Assembly: GCA_013298595.1 (NCBI GenBank)
Contig: JAAFIG010000015.1
Span: 21,191-85,190, forward strand
Direction: 5' to 3'
Length of the DNA stretch: 64,000 nt
Origin: Deinococcales bacterium
GTDB taxonomy: Bacteria; Deinococcota; Deinococci; Deinococcales; JAAFIG01
Position numbers and translations under genes: made by a program. Every line of letters starts with the position of its first letter. Positions within the stretch are counted from its first letter, which is position 1. This document shows, one piece after another, positions 27,287 through 35,524 of this stretch. The notes under the pieces are model-generated. The model was not told where the DNA came from, searched no databases, and was given only the letters and a program-made list of their open reading frames with translations.

Positions 27287-28351
27287 ATGCTCTACATCTT
27301 TGTCTTTATCGCTTTATTATTTAGCAGTTTTGGTCTGGCTCAGACCAACTCGGATCCACTCACAAAAGTGGTAGCGATTAAACAACTCGAGCCTTTTGTG
27401 ATGCAAAAAGGTAAGTCTTTCCAAGGTTTTAGCATTGATTTATGGGAAGAAATTGCAAAAACCAATGCTTGGAAAACCGAGTATAAGTTTTTCTCGAGTG
27501 TCCAAGAAGTCATCGAAGCTGTTCGTACAAAACAAGCTGACATTGGCATTGCTGGTATTAGCATGACCGAGGAGCGCGAGAAACTAGTGGATTTTTCGTA
27601 CCCAATGTTTAATGCTGGTTTGCAAATTATGGTACCTGAACGCAACTATCTGGGTTGGCTTGAGAGTGTGAAAAATGTTTTCTCAGGTGATTTATTACGG
27701 ATTTTTGCAGTGATGCTAGGGATTATTATTTTTGCTGGTCATGTGATTTGGTTGGTCGAGCGTCGCATAGATATTTCTTTCCCACGTGGTTACTGGCAGG
27801 GTATATCCGAAGGTATCTGGCGGGCAAGTATTACCATTGCCACGGGTGGTTTTGGTGATCGTTCACCGAAAACAGGTATTGGTCGGGTTGTGGCTTTTTC
27901 GTGGGTGATTCTGGGTGTGGTTTTGGTATCCAATTTAACCGCTGCAATCACCACAAATTTAACTGTGCAACAAATTCAGGGCAATATTCAAAACCCCTCA
28001 GACTTATATGGCAAACGTGTTTTAACAGTTACAGCTACCACTGCCAGTACATATTTAAAACAGCAAAATATCACTTTTCAGAGCGTAGTAAATGTCGAAG
28101 AAGCTTACCGATTACTCGAGCAAAACAAAGCCGATGCGCTTGTTTACGATTCACCTGTGCTACTGGCGTATGCTAATGGTCAGGGTCGCGGTCGGGTTCG
28201 GGTGGTTGGGTCTACATTTAAGCGTGAATTTTACGGTATTGCTTTACAATCTGGCAGTGGCTTACGTGAAGTCGTCAATCGGACATTGCTCGAGTTGATT
28301 AATGGAGACGTATACTCGAGTTTGTACACACAATGGTTTGGCGACCATTGA
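27287..28351 (+). CDS. Ionotropic glutamate-receptor-like ligand-gated channel
   Basis: This 354-residue protein has a signal peptide (LYIFVFIALLFSSFGLAQ), then the first half of a periplasmic solute-binding lobe (VVAIKQLEPFVMQKG...ADIGIAGISMTEEREKLVDFS). A pore module follows: membrane helix about 140-158, pore loop with TGGFGDRSP at about 186-194, helix about 204-225. Then comes the second binding lobe. This is the S1-M1-P-M2-S2 order of prokaryotic GluR0-like channels, in which a bound amino acid gates potassium flow. The filter reads TGGFGD rather than TVGYGD. Start at 27287 follows a TATACT box 9 bases upstream; 27266 is the alternative. Confidence 0.85.
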   Translation: MLYIFVFIALLFSSFGLAQTNSDPLTKVVAIKQLEPFVMQKGKSFQGFSIDLWEEIAKTNAWKTEYKFFSSVQEVIEAVRTKQADIGIAGISMTEEREKLVDFSYPMFNAGLQIMVPERNYLGWLESVKNVFSGDLLRIFAVMLGIIIFAGHVIWLVERRIDISFPRGYWQGISEGIWRASITIATGGFGDRSPKTGIGRVVAFSWVILGVVLVSNLTAAITTNLTVQQIQGNIQNPSDLYGKRVLTVTATTASTYLKQQNITFQSVVNVEEAYRLLEQNKADALVYDSPVLLAYANGQGRGRVRVVGSTFKREFYGIALQSGSGLREVVNRTLLELINGDVYSSLYTQWFGDH

Positions 28352-28358
28352 TCGCCTC

Positions 28359-28387
28359 TTGACAAAATTAACAGCGTTAAGTAAATT
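28359..28387 (+). promoter_or_regulatory. Promoter TTGACA - 17 bases - TAAATT with leaderless GTG start
   Basis: A consensus -35 TTGACA at 28359-28364 is separated by exactly 17 bases from TAAATT at 28382-28387. The GTG at 28394 lies 6 bases further. It is the clearest -35/-10 pair in the window and shows that the close-set -10 boxes are parts of real sigma-70-type promoters. Confidence 0.65.
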
Positions 28388-28393
28388 GATGGC

Positions 28394-29038
28394 GTGAAGT
28401 CAGATTTAACAACTCGAGACAAACGCCTCAAAAAAGCCAGCGCTTCTCGGCGTGAACAGGGCAAACTCGAGTTGAAACAACAGATTCTTGAAGCTGCTAT
28501 GGAACTGTTTGCAATTCATGGTTATGAAGGTTTTTCTTTACGTCAAGTTGCCGAAGTTATTGGGTATTCACCAACCACCATTTATTTATATTTTGCCAAC
28601 AAAGACGATCTATTACTGGCTGTTGCTCTCGAAGGGTTTCGTGATTTCGCAGCCGCTCTGGAAACCGCATATCAAACTACTAACCAAGGTTTTGATCGTA
28701 TTTACACCATCGGTAAAGCCTATTTTGATTATGGTTTAAGCCATCCTATTCAGTACCGTTTGATGTTTATGCAGCGTGGTGAATTCTTAGCAAAACCAGC
28801 CCCAAGTGGGTACACTGATTTTGGCAACTCGTTTAGTATCTTAATTCGTGCACTCGAAGAAGAAATAAAATATCGCCGTTTGAAACCATTTGAACCCCGA
28901 ACTATGGCTGCATTGTTGTGGTCTTCGGTGCATGGCGTAGTGTCGTTAGCCCTGACCACTTCGCATTTTCCACTTGAGGCAGCCGAACCATTATTTGAAT
29001 GGCAAATGCGGATTTTACGCGATGAATTAACCATGTAA
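28394..29038 (+). CDS. TetR/AcrR-family transcriptional regulator
   Basis: This 214-residue regulator starts with GTG. A lysine/arginine-rich arm is followed by the TetR helix-turn-helix: QQILEAAMELFAIHGYEGFSLRQVAEVIGYSPTTIYLYFANKDDLL (about 30-75). The C-terminal part (about 80-205) resembles the WHG/TetR_C ligand-binding domain, with YFDYGLSHPIQYRLMF. It lies upstream of an SDR oxidoreductase gene on the same strand, which may be its target. The ligand is unknown. Confidence 0.9.
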   Translation: MKSDLTTRDKRLKKASASRREQGKLELKQQILEAAMELFAIHGYEGFSLRQVAEVIGYSPTTIYLYFANKDDLLLAVALEGFRDFAAALETAYQTTNQGFDRIYTIGKAYFDYGLSHPIQYRLMFMQRGEFLAKPAPSGYTDFGNSFSILIRALEEEIKYRRLKPFEPRTMAALLWSSVHGVVSLALTTSHFPLEAAEPLFEWQMRILRDELTM

Positions 29039-29117
29039 TTTTTTTGATTTTTACTTAACAGTGTTTATTTAATTAATGTTGTTTTTGTAATTGCAATCTA
29101 TTTCAGGAGAGAAACCC

Positions 29118-29951
29118 ATGAAAACCATTCTTATCACAGGCGCATCCAGCGGCATTGGTTTAGCAACCGCCACTCGGCTCAATCAACTTGGTTACACCGT
29201 ATATGGCACAAGTCGAAAACCCAGCCAACAACCATACCCATTCACAATGTTAGAACTCGACATTAATAACGCTAACTCGTTGCGAGATTGCCTTGAGCAA
29301 ATCAAACAACCCATAGACATCCTGATTAACAATGCTGGCTATGATTTATACAGTGCAGCCGAAGAAACCACAGAAACCGAATTACGCGCTCAACTCGAGA
29401 CCAATTTTTTTGGAGCCGTTCGAGTTACCCAAGCCGTATTGCCACAAATGCGAACTCGAGGTGCTGGCAAAATTATTCAGATTAGCTCGGTGGGTGGTTT
29501 ATTTGCCTTGCCATTTAACAGTGCCTACGCGGCTAGTAAATTTGCTCTCGAGGGTTATAGTGAATCCTTGCGTTATGAACTACTGCCATTTGGTATTTAC
29601 GTTTCTTTAATTGAACCTGGGCAAGTTAATACCGAATCATTAGCAACATCTATTATTACTGGTAGGCAACCACTGGCTATATACCAAAATGCTGCACAAA
29701 CCACTGCAAATAAATTGCGTTCCGAAGCAGAAAAAACCGGTTTAAGTGTAGACAGTGTCGTGAAAAGTATTACGCAGGTAGTACAAGTTACTAAACCAAA
29801 ATTGCGTTACGCAGTCGGAAACATCGCTAAATACCTGCCATTGCTGCGTTACTTTCTGCCAAGCAGTTTCGAGCAAATGATGCTACAACGATTCCAACCA
29901 ATCAAAACCATTACCCACACAGCACAAAACCACAACATAACTAAACCTTGA
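29118..29951 (+). CDS. Short-chain dehydrogenase/reductase (classical SDR)
   Basis: This 277-residue Rossmann-fold oxidoreductase has TGASSGIG at the N-terminus (NAD(P) binding), LINNAGYDLY, the catalytic Ser in QISSVGG, and Tyr and Lys in YAASKFALEG. The start at 29118 follows AGGAGA at ribosome-binding distance, and the upstream ATG at 29091 is rejected. SDRs of this oxidoreductase type act on steroids, retinoids or keto compounds; the substrate is not predictable. It follows a TetR gene by 79 bases. Confidence 0.9.
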   Translation: MKTILITGASSGIGLATATRLNQLGYTVYGTSRKPSQQPYPFTMLELDINNANSLRDCLEQIKQPIDILINNAGYDLYSAAEETTETELRAQLETNFFGAVRVTQAVLPQMRTRGAGKIIQISSVGGLFALPFNSAYAASKFALEGYSESLRYELLPFGIYVSLIEPGQVNTESLATSIITGRQPLAIYQNAAQTTANKLRSEAEKTGLSVDSVVKSITQVVQVTKPKLRYAVGNIAKYLPLLRYFLPSSFEQMMLQRFQPIKTITHTAQNHNITKP

Positions 29952-30005
29952 CCATGCTTGCTGCTGAGTAGTCAACAAAAGCCTATTTTTGGCATAGACT
30001 AAACC

Positions 30006-30482
30006 ATGACCGAAACCGAACTCGAGACAATGCTTGGTTTAGCCTTCCTCGAGAATCATCCGCGTATCGAAATTATTCAGGGTTTAGCCAGAATTGCTCA
30101 AGCCTTACCCGATACTAGTATGAAAAAAGTTGTTCTGAATAGCATGCAATTTGTGTATCTACCCGAAACAGATTTTATCATTCACTACTCGAGTACCGAT
30201 TACATTTGGATTGCTTTGGAAAAGTTTTGCCAGCAAAGCGCTAATCGTAGTTTTGCCAGCATGAAAACTCGAGATTTTACTGAATTAAAAACCGATATGG
30301 AAAACCTGATTGAAGCTCTGGAAAATGCGTGGCGACACAAACAAACTTCTGCTGCAACACCTGCGGTTCAACTTGCTCTCGAGTGGTTACGCGAAGCTGT
30401 TTTTGGGCGTAATTTAAACATTGCCGAGCGTGCTGTACTGCGCGGATTGTATAATCGTGAACGCGAATTGCGTGCTTCTTAA
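30006..30482 (+). CDS. Conserved-looking hypothetical protein, unknown function
   Basis: This 158-residue acidic, helical protein belongs to no family I recognise. It has no signal peptide or membrane segment. A TAGACT box lies 5 bases before the ATG, and several CTCGAG motifs are present, so it looks native and leaderless. The C-terminal part (VQLALEWLREAVFG...AERAVLRGLYNRERELR) is a long amphipathic helix pair. Confidence 0.6.
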   Translation: MTETELETMLGLAFLENHPRIEIIQGLARIAQALPDTSMKKVVLNSMQFVYLPETDFIIHYSSTDYIWIALEKFCQQSANRSFASMKTRDFTELKTDMENLIEALENAWRHKQTSAATPAVQLALEWLREAVFGRNLNIAERAVLRGLYNRERELRAS

Positions 30483-30527
30483 AAAGTTTTTACACCTCGA
30501 GAGCAGTTTGGGTATCTGATAAACCGT

Positions 30528-30533
30528 TATACT
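30528..30533 (+). promoter_or_regulatory. -10 element TATACT of the PfkB-family kinase gene
   Basis: TATACT ends 6 bases before the ATG at 30540. Its final CT begins a CTCGAG palindrome that fills the space to the start codon. Confidence 0.6.
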
Positions 30534-30539
30534 CGAGCT

Positions 30540-31466
30540 ATGATTCACACCATCACTTTAAACCCGACCCTCGATTTAACGTATATGGTCGAAGCTTTCC
30601 ATACTGATGACACTGTGCGTGCTCATACGGTCTACCGTGCCCCTGGAGGCAAGGGCATTAACGTCTCGAGGCTCTGTAACCGCATTGGTCATCCAACTGT
30701 TGCTTTGGGCTTCCTAGCGGGTGGTACGGGCTTAGAAGTGGCGCGTTTACTCGAGGATGAAGGGGTCAACACTTGGTTTACGCCTCTTGAGCAAGGCGAA
30801 ACCCGCACCAATCCAATTATTCAAGCCAACAGCGGCGAGCATTTACGGGTTTCTGGACTTGGTCCTGTAGCAGATGCTCGAGCTGTGCAAAGTTTACGCG
30901 ATGGTGTGTTTGCCCTGCGCCCCCCAGATTGGTTATTGGTAAGTGGCTCGAGATTAAAAGGCACACCACAAGATTTTTACACAGGTATTATCGAAGAAGC
31001 CAATGCCCAAGGCATTAAAACTGTTGTAGATGCCGATGGTGCTGAACTCGAGCATGGTATTGCCTCGGGCGCAAAACTAATTAAACCTAATCGCCACGAA
31101 CTCGAACGATTGCTTAAACGCCAATTACCAACCGTGCTAGATGTGTTAAGTGCTGCTAAAGAAGTGCTGAAACAAGGTGTGCAAATCGTGGCTGCCTCGA
31201 TGGGTGGAGATGGCGCATTACTGGTCAGCCAAGAATACGCTTACCATGCAAAACCACCAGCTATCCAAGCAGGCAGTGCTGTTGGCGCAGGTGATAGCTT
31301 CCTTGCGGGTTTACTAGCAAAACTTGCCGACGGACTCGAGCCAAAAGCAGCACTGCGTTTTGCCATTGCCTGCGGTAGTGCCACTGCCAGCGTACCAGGG
31401 TCACAACTCGGTCATCTCGAGTTAATTCAAAGCCTTGAACCACGCGTTGAACTCGAGGAACTATGA
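30540..31466 (+). CDS. PfkB-family 1-phosphofructokinase / tagatose-6-phosphate kinase-like
   Basis: This 308-residue sugar-phosphate kinase has family signature 1 around APGGKGINVSRLCNRIG and signature 2 around SAVGAGDSFLAGLLAKL, with the catalytic Asp in GAGDSF. The N-terminal TLNPTLDLTYMVE and the position of the Gly-Gly-Lys-Gly-Ile-Asn motif match the 1-phosphofructokinase/LacC branch. It phosphorylates fructose-1-phosphate or a related sugar phosphate. No PTS gene is adjacent. It overlaps rsmA by 4 bases (ATGA), giving a coupled two-gene unit. Confidence 0.88.
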   Translation: MIHTITLNPTLDLTYMVEAFHTDDTVRAHTVYRAPGGKGINVSRLCNRIGHPTVALGFLAGGTGLEVARLLEDEGVNTWFTPLEQGETRTNPIIQANSGEHLRVSGLGPVADARAVQSLRDGVFALRPPDWLLVSGSRLKGTPQDFYTGIIEEANAQGIKTVVDADGAELEHGIASGAKLIKPNRHELERLLKRQLPTVLDVLSAAKEVLKQGVQIVAASMGGDGALLVSQEYAYHAKPPAIQAGSAVGAGDSFLAGLLAKLADGLEPKAALRFAIACGSATASVPGSQLGHLELIQSLEPRVELEEL

Positions 31467-32287
31467 GTGCACCATTGTATTCCCCTGCTCGAGTCAAAGA
31501 ATTACTTGAGAAATACGGTTTACGAGCCACTAAAAGCCTTGGGCAGAATTTTTTAATAGACGGTAATGCACTGCGTTTTATGGTTGAAGCCAGTGGTACA
31601 ACAGCGTATTCGGATGTGCTCGAGGTCGGACCTGGGCTGGGTGTGCTAACACATGGACTTGCCGAGACAGGAGCGCGAGTGACTGCCCTCGAGAAAGATA
31701 CGCGGCTTGAAGCCGTTTTAACCGAAACCCTAGCTGATGTTCCCAATGCCAAAGTGATTTTTACCGATGCTCTCGAGTGGGATTACAGCCAATTACCCAA
31801 TAATTCGATTCTTTGTGCAAATTTGCCATATTACATTTCGACTGCTTTAATTACCAAGTTTCTCGAGTCTCAAAAATTTTCGCAACTCACTTTTTTAGTG
31901 CAACGCGAAGTCGCTGAACGGCTCGAGGCAGCTCCAGGACAAGATGGCTATGGTTTCCTTGGTGCTGTGGTCAGTTTGTACGGCTCGGCAAAACGATTGC
32001 GCGATGTCAGCAAAAACTCTTTTTACCCCATTCCAGATGTCGTCTCGAGTATCGCACAAATAAGTGTTCGATCAGGCGCAAAACCCGCCAAAGGCATGAT
32101 TCAAGTACTCGAGGCTGCTTTGCACCATCGGCGAAAAACCATTCGCAATAATTTGCGCTTAGCCAAATACTCAGATGAACAAATCGAAGCCGCTTTATTA
32201 CATGCAAAACTCGAGCCAGCTGCTCGGGGCGAAGATATTCCACTCGAGCAAATTGCTTTACTGGCAGCTACTTTGCATCCAGCGTAA
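31463..32287 (+). CDS. rsmA: 16S rRNA dimethyladenosine transferase RsmA (KsgA)
   Basis: This 274-residue S-adenosylmethionine-dependent methylase dimethylates the two adjacent adenosines in the loop of helix 45 of 16S rRNA, a late step of small-subunit assembly. Motifs are N-terminal KSLGQNFLIDGNALRFM, SAM-binding LEVGPGLGVLT, the acidic residue in VTALEKDTRLE, and the catalytic NLPYYIS. A C-terminal helical domain (LHHRRKTIRNNLRLA) is complete. The start codon overlaps the kinase stop. It converges with the nucleoside phosphorylase gene. Confidence 0.95.
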   Translation: MSAPLYSPARVKELLEKYGLRATKSLGQNFLIDGNALRFMVEASGTTAYSDVLEVGPGLGVLTHGLAETGARVTALEKDTRLEAVLTETLADVPNAKVIFTDALEWDYSQLPNNSILCANLPYYISTALITKFLESQKFSQLTFLVQREVAERLEAAPGQDGYGFLGAVVSLYGSAKRLRDVSKNSFYPIPDVVSSIAQISVRSGAKPAKGMIQVLEAALHHRRKTIRNNLRLAKYSDEQIEAALLHAKLEPAARGEDIPLEQIALLAATLHPA

Positions 32288-32288
32288 A

Positions 32289-33014
32289 TCAGAGTTTTTT
32301 CTGGGCATCTAATAAAACAATTGCCTCAAGTGCTGTTTCAATCATGGTGCTCACACCACGTTTCAGTACGTCATCAGCGACCAAATTTTCATCGCCAATG
32401 TAATTGGACACCGCCACAATCGCACCACTCTCGAGTCCGCGTAAACGTGCCACGGTAAACACTGCGCTGGATTCCATCTCGAGTCCGAGCACACCTCGAG
32501 TGTCATATAACCCTCGGGCTTCTTCGGCTGTGACACCATAAAAAGCATCATCAGAAGCAATTAAACCAACCGTATGGACGGCTTTTTTGGCAGTTGCGGC
32601 TTGCTCGAGGGCACGAATAACTCGGTAATCGGCAATTGGGCAATGGTTACCTTCGCCAAGGTACTGCTGGGTTGTACCATCTCTGGCAAGAGCAGCTTGA
32701 GCAATAACTAAATCTGTAGGGTTCAGATTTGGGCTTGTACCACCACACGTTCCAATGCGGATCACCAATTTCGCACCAAGCATGGCAAGTTCTTCAACTG
32801 TAATAGCAGCACTGGGGCAACCCATCATTGTGGTTTGCACAGAAACTCGGATACCTTTATAAGTACCAGTAAAACCTAGCATGCCACGATGCTCGGTATA
32901 AAGTTTGGCATCCTCGAGATAGGTTTCAGCAACGAATTTAGCTCGGTTAGGATCGCCTGGTAAAAGAACATATGAGGCGACATCACTGGGTTCGGCACGT
33001 AAATGAATCGGCAT
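32289..33014 (-). CDS. Purine/uridine nucleoside phosphorylase (PNP_UDP family)
   Basis: This 241-residue phosphorylase cleaves nucleosides with phosphate to base and pentose-1-phosphate. Features are VLLPGDPNRAKFVAE (phosphate loop), TMMGCPSAAITVEEL, IRIGTCGG and the ribose-binding LGLEMESSAVFTVARLRG. The Met-Glu motif is typical of the hexameric DeoD/Udp branch, and base specificity cannot be settled by eye. A TAGACT box lies 6 bases before the ATG, indicating a leaderless transcript. Confidence 0.9.
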   Translation of the reverse strand: MPIHLRAEPSDVASYVLLPGDPNRAKFVAETYLEDAKLYTEHRGMLGFTGTYKGIRVSVQTTMMGCPSAAITVEELAMLGAKLVIRIGTCGGTSPNLNPTDLVIAQAALARDGTTQQYLGEGNHCPIADYRVIRALEQAATAKKAVHTVGLIASDDAFYGVTAEEARGLYDTRGVLGLEMESSAVFTVARLRGLESGAIVAVSNYIGDENLVADDVLKRGVSTMIETALEAIVLLDAQKKL

Positions 33015-33020
33015 AAACCC

Positions 33021-33026
33021 AGTCTA
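33021..33026 (-). promoter_or_regulatory. -10 element TAGACT of the nucleoside phosphorylase gene
   Basis: On the minus strand TAGACT is followed by 6 bases and the ATG whose first base is 33014. Confidence 0.55.
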
Positions 33027-33103
33027 CTACGGGATGTGTCACAAAGAACTTATCTCGAGCACCCATTGATTTGTCGTAGTAGCGCTATTAGCGAAAAATC
33101 TCG

Positions 33104-33109
33104 TAAACT
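33104..33109 (+). promoter_or_regulatory. -10 element TAAACT of the cax gene
   Basis: TAAACT ends 6 bases before the ATG at 33116. Confidence 0.55.
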
Positions 33110-33115
33110 AGGGGA

Positions 33116-34219
33116 ATGTTGAATTGGTTACTGATTCTAGTCCCGATAGCGTTTATTCTCGAGTTTTTTGTTCACCCTGGGGATATGTGGATATTTATTG
33201 TCTCTGCTGCCGCTATTTTGCCACTCGCAGGTTTAATGGGTAAAGCCACAGAAGAACTTGCAGCGCGAACAGGCGCGACCATTGGTGGCTTGCTCAATGC
33301 TACTTTTGGTAATGCTACAGAGTTAATTATTGCGTTTTTTGCTTTGTCGGCTGGTAAATTTGATGTGGTTAAAGCCAGTATTACAGGGAGTATTATTGGC
33401 AATTTGCTTTTGGTGTTGGGCTTGGCTTTATTTTTAGGTGGTTTAAAGTACCCAAAACAAACTTTTAGTCGTGACAGTGCTGGTACTGCTGCTAGTTTAT
33501 TGGTCATTAGTGTGATTGCTTTTCTGGTTCCTGCATTATTTGATGTAACCGAAAAACAATTTGGTATCTCGAGTGATCAGATAAAAATTGATGATAATAA
33601 TTTGGCTTTGGGTGTTTCGTTTGTATTGCTAGCATTGTATGTAGCCAATATCATTTTTACACTTATTACTCATAAAGATTTGCTTTCCACTGCCGATGAA
33701 GCTGCTGAAGAACACCATAAACCTGAGTGGAGTATTCCTGTTGCCATTGGTGTTTTATTAGGTAGCACTGTACTGGTTGGTTTTATGTCAGAATTCTTGG
33801 TCGGTAGCATTGAAGGCTTCACTAAAACATTTGGGTTATCCGAATTCTTCGTTGGTTTAATTATTATTCCTATTGTTGGTAATGCCGCCGAGCATGCCAG
33901 TGCTGTGGTTTTTGCCATGAAAAACCGTATGGAATTGGCTGTTACTATTGCTGTTGGTAGTACTATCCAAGTCGCACTTTTAGTTGCACCTATCCTCGTT
34001 ATTTTATCTTGGGTAATTGGCAAACCAATGGATTTAGTGTTAAACAACCCACTCGAGATTGTTACCCTAATTGGCGCAGTACTAATTGGTAACAGTGTCA
34101 CAAGGGATGGCGAAACCAATTGGCTCGAGGGATTTATGTTACTTGGTGTTTATGCCATTCTGGCAATTGCGTTTTTCTTTTTACCAAATGCTCCTGGTGG
34201 GATACCAGGTCATGGTTAG
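33116..34219 (+). CDS. cax: Calcium/proton antiporter, CaCA superfamily
   Basis: This 367-residue membrane protein has about eleven hydrophobic segments and two inverted repeats. Each repeat carries the CAX c-motif: GGLLNATFGNATELIIAFFAL with SITGSIIGNLLLVLG in the first half, and IPIVGNAAEHASAVVFAMKN with GSTIQVALLVAPILV in the second. These motifs hold the ion-binding Glu and Asn/Gln residues. The acidic loop between halves (KDLLSTADEAAEEHHKPEW) is short. It exports Ca2+ against protons across the inner membrane. It lies directly upstream of tRNA-Val. Confidence 0.95.
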   Translation: MLNWLLILVPIAFILEFFVHPGDMWIFIVSAAAILPLAGLMGKATEELAARTGATIGGLLNATFGNATELIIAFFALSAGKFDVVKASITGSIIGNLLLVLGLALFLGGLKYPKQTFSRDSAGTAASLLVISVIAFLVPALFDVTEKQFGISSDQIKIDDNNLALGVSFVLLALYVANIIFTLITHKDLLSTADEAAEEHHKPEWSIPVAIGVLLGSTVLVGFMSEFLVGSIEGFTKTFGLSEFFVGLIIIPIVGNAAEHASAVVFAMKNRMELAVTIAVGSTIQVALLVAPILVILSWVIGKPMDLVLNNPLEIVTLIGAVLIGNSVTRDGETNWLEGFMLLGVYAILAIAFFFLPNAPGGIPGHG

Positions 34220-34292
34220 GGCTTGCAAAAACCAGAATCGTGTGCAACAATCCCAAAGCTCGAGGGTAGGTGTAGGTGTACTCAGGTTTCTC

Positions 34293-34369
<77 letters not shown>

Positions 34370-34374
34370 CATCA

Positions 34375-34410
34375 GGAACGCAAACCCGAAGATTTGCGTT
34401 CCGCTTTTTT
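34375..34410 (+). terminator. Rho-independent terminator after tRNA-Val
   Basis: Stem GGAACGCAAA / TTTGCGTTCC with a loop of about 8 bases is followed by GC and six T. Confidence 0.85.
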
Positions 34411-34440
34411 AGGGCATCTACAACTTGTAGAATAAATGAG

Positions 34441-34464
34441 TGACTTGATTTGCTTTTCAATCCG
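34441..34464 (+). repeat. 24-base direct repeat, left copy
   Basis: This copy begins TGACTTGATTTGCT and matches 35374-35397 at 22 of 24 positions. The pair flanks a 0.9 kb segment holding the nested-hairpin repeat and a broken gene. The right copy is part of a P450 relic. Confidence 0.5.
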
Positions 34465-34622
34465 AATCTCATTAGACAAACCCTTGGGCAAAATTAAGAA
34501 TTAAGACAATAGCCTTTGATGCTAAGCTAAGACTCACTGTGCGACTGTGAATTGCTGCTCGATCGGTACAATAAATCATGATTCGACATTTTTTTGTTGC
34601 CCTCGTCTTTCTCTTGTGCTAA

Positions 34623-34782
34623 GTATCTCACGCTTTCATTTTAGAATTTTCAAAAAACGGCAATTCTGTTCTTGCTCGTAAAATAGCACCTTGCGGGCTA
34701 CTCGCGCTCATTACAGCGTGAGATACATCACCCTTACTCCTTTTAGTCGGAAATATTTTAGCAAAAAACTCTAAAATATTTC
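34623..34782 (-). repeat. Nested-hairpin repeat element, copy 1
   Basis: The ends form an inverted repeat, GTATCTCACGCT and AGCGTGAGATAC (34623-34736). Inside is AGAATTTTC...CGGCAATTCT. An outer hairpin GAAATATTTTAG / CTAAAATATTTC lies at 34750-34782. On the minus strand it aligns with copy 2 at 61208-61409 over nearly its whole length, including ACGAGCAAGAACAGAATTGC. It encodes no protein and directly abuts the 5' end of a frameshifted gene. Confidence 0.8.
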
Positions 34783-34786
34783 AGGG

Positions 34787-35345
34787 ATGTACTTAGCTGC
34801 TGGCGTTGGTCAGGTGATACGCTGGCAAAATTTAACTATTCGTCACACTGAAATCCATTATCAATTTGAAAATAAAACCCGTGTGGAAGTCCTGAACGCT
34901 CGAGGGCGTGTGCTAGCGACCATGACTCAACCCATGACCAGTACTAAGGTCAAAGACTGGACAGGTTATGGTGTGCCTGAACTCGAGCTAAATGGTTGTA
35001 CAGGTGGGGTACATTGCTGCACCATCTTGGCAAGTTCTCGAGCGAACTAAAACGGGTGTTCATAACCTGTTTACTTTTGATGTTGGTAATTTTGGCAACC
35101 TCGAGACAATGCAGTTAGATACAGATTCAAAACTTGAGTTGGTTGGGTCGTCTGATATGCTGGCATACTTTGCTGGTGGTTATGCGTATTCTCCATCGGT
35201 GAGTGTGGTCTTTGATTGGAATGGTTCAAAGTACGAATTGGCTTCTCAACGCTTTCCAAAGGTGCTGCTGAAAAAAGCTCAAGAATCTTGGCGTAATTAC
35301 TCGAGCCACAAATTTAGTACTTCCCAAACACCAGTTTTAGTATAA
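34787..35345 (+). pseudogene. Frameshifted gene with VCBS/FG-GAP-like secreted protein features
   Basis: Two frames join into one protein-like sequence. The first (34787-35050) reads through DWTGYGVPELELNGCTGGVHCC, and the second (34992-35345) continues with VLERTKTGVHNLFTFDVGNFGNLETM and LVGSSDMLAYFAGGYAYSPS. They overlap around 35000-35040, where a one-base change is needed to connect them. No signal peptide precedes the first frame; the repeat element sits where it should be, so the gene may also be truncated at its 5' end. A sequencing error could explain the frameshift but not the missing N-terminus. Confidence 0.55.
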
Positions 35346-35371
35346 ATCGTTTTACTCAATTGAACAGGTTC

Positions 35372-35505
35372 CATGACTTGATTTGCTCTTTAATCCGCGT
35401 GGCACCAAAGCCGAAGCCCAACGCAGTTCTTCGGCTTTGACCGCGAGCCGCAAATTCGGCAAGCGTTCAAACAGGACTTGAAAAGCGGTGTTCGCCTCGA
35501 GCTAG
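35372..35505 (-). pseudogene. 3'-terminal relic of a cytochrome P450 gene
   Basis: On the minus strand this segment reads LEANTAFQVLFERLPNLRL followed by AVKAEELRWASALVPRGL. The last 45 residues of the intact P450 encoded at 37467-38690 read LEASTSFQVLFERLPNLRL...EELRWTAGLVPRGL. There is a stop just before it, and the homology ends abruptly in AT-rich sequence. It is a relic of a second P450 copy or of a recombination that brought in the island to its right. Confidence 0.75.
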
Positions 35506-35524
35506 GTGTTTTTGAACGATAATT

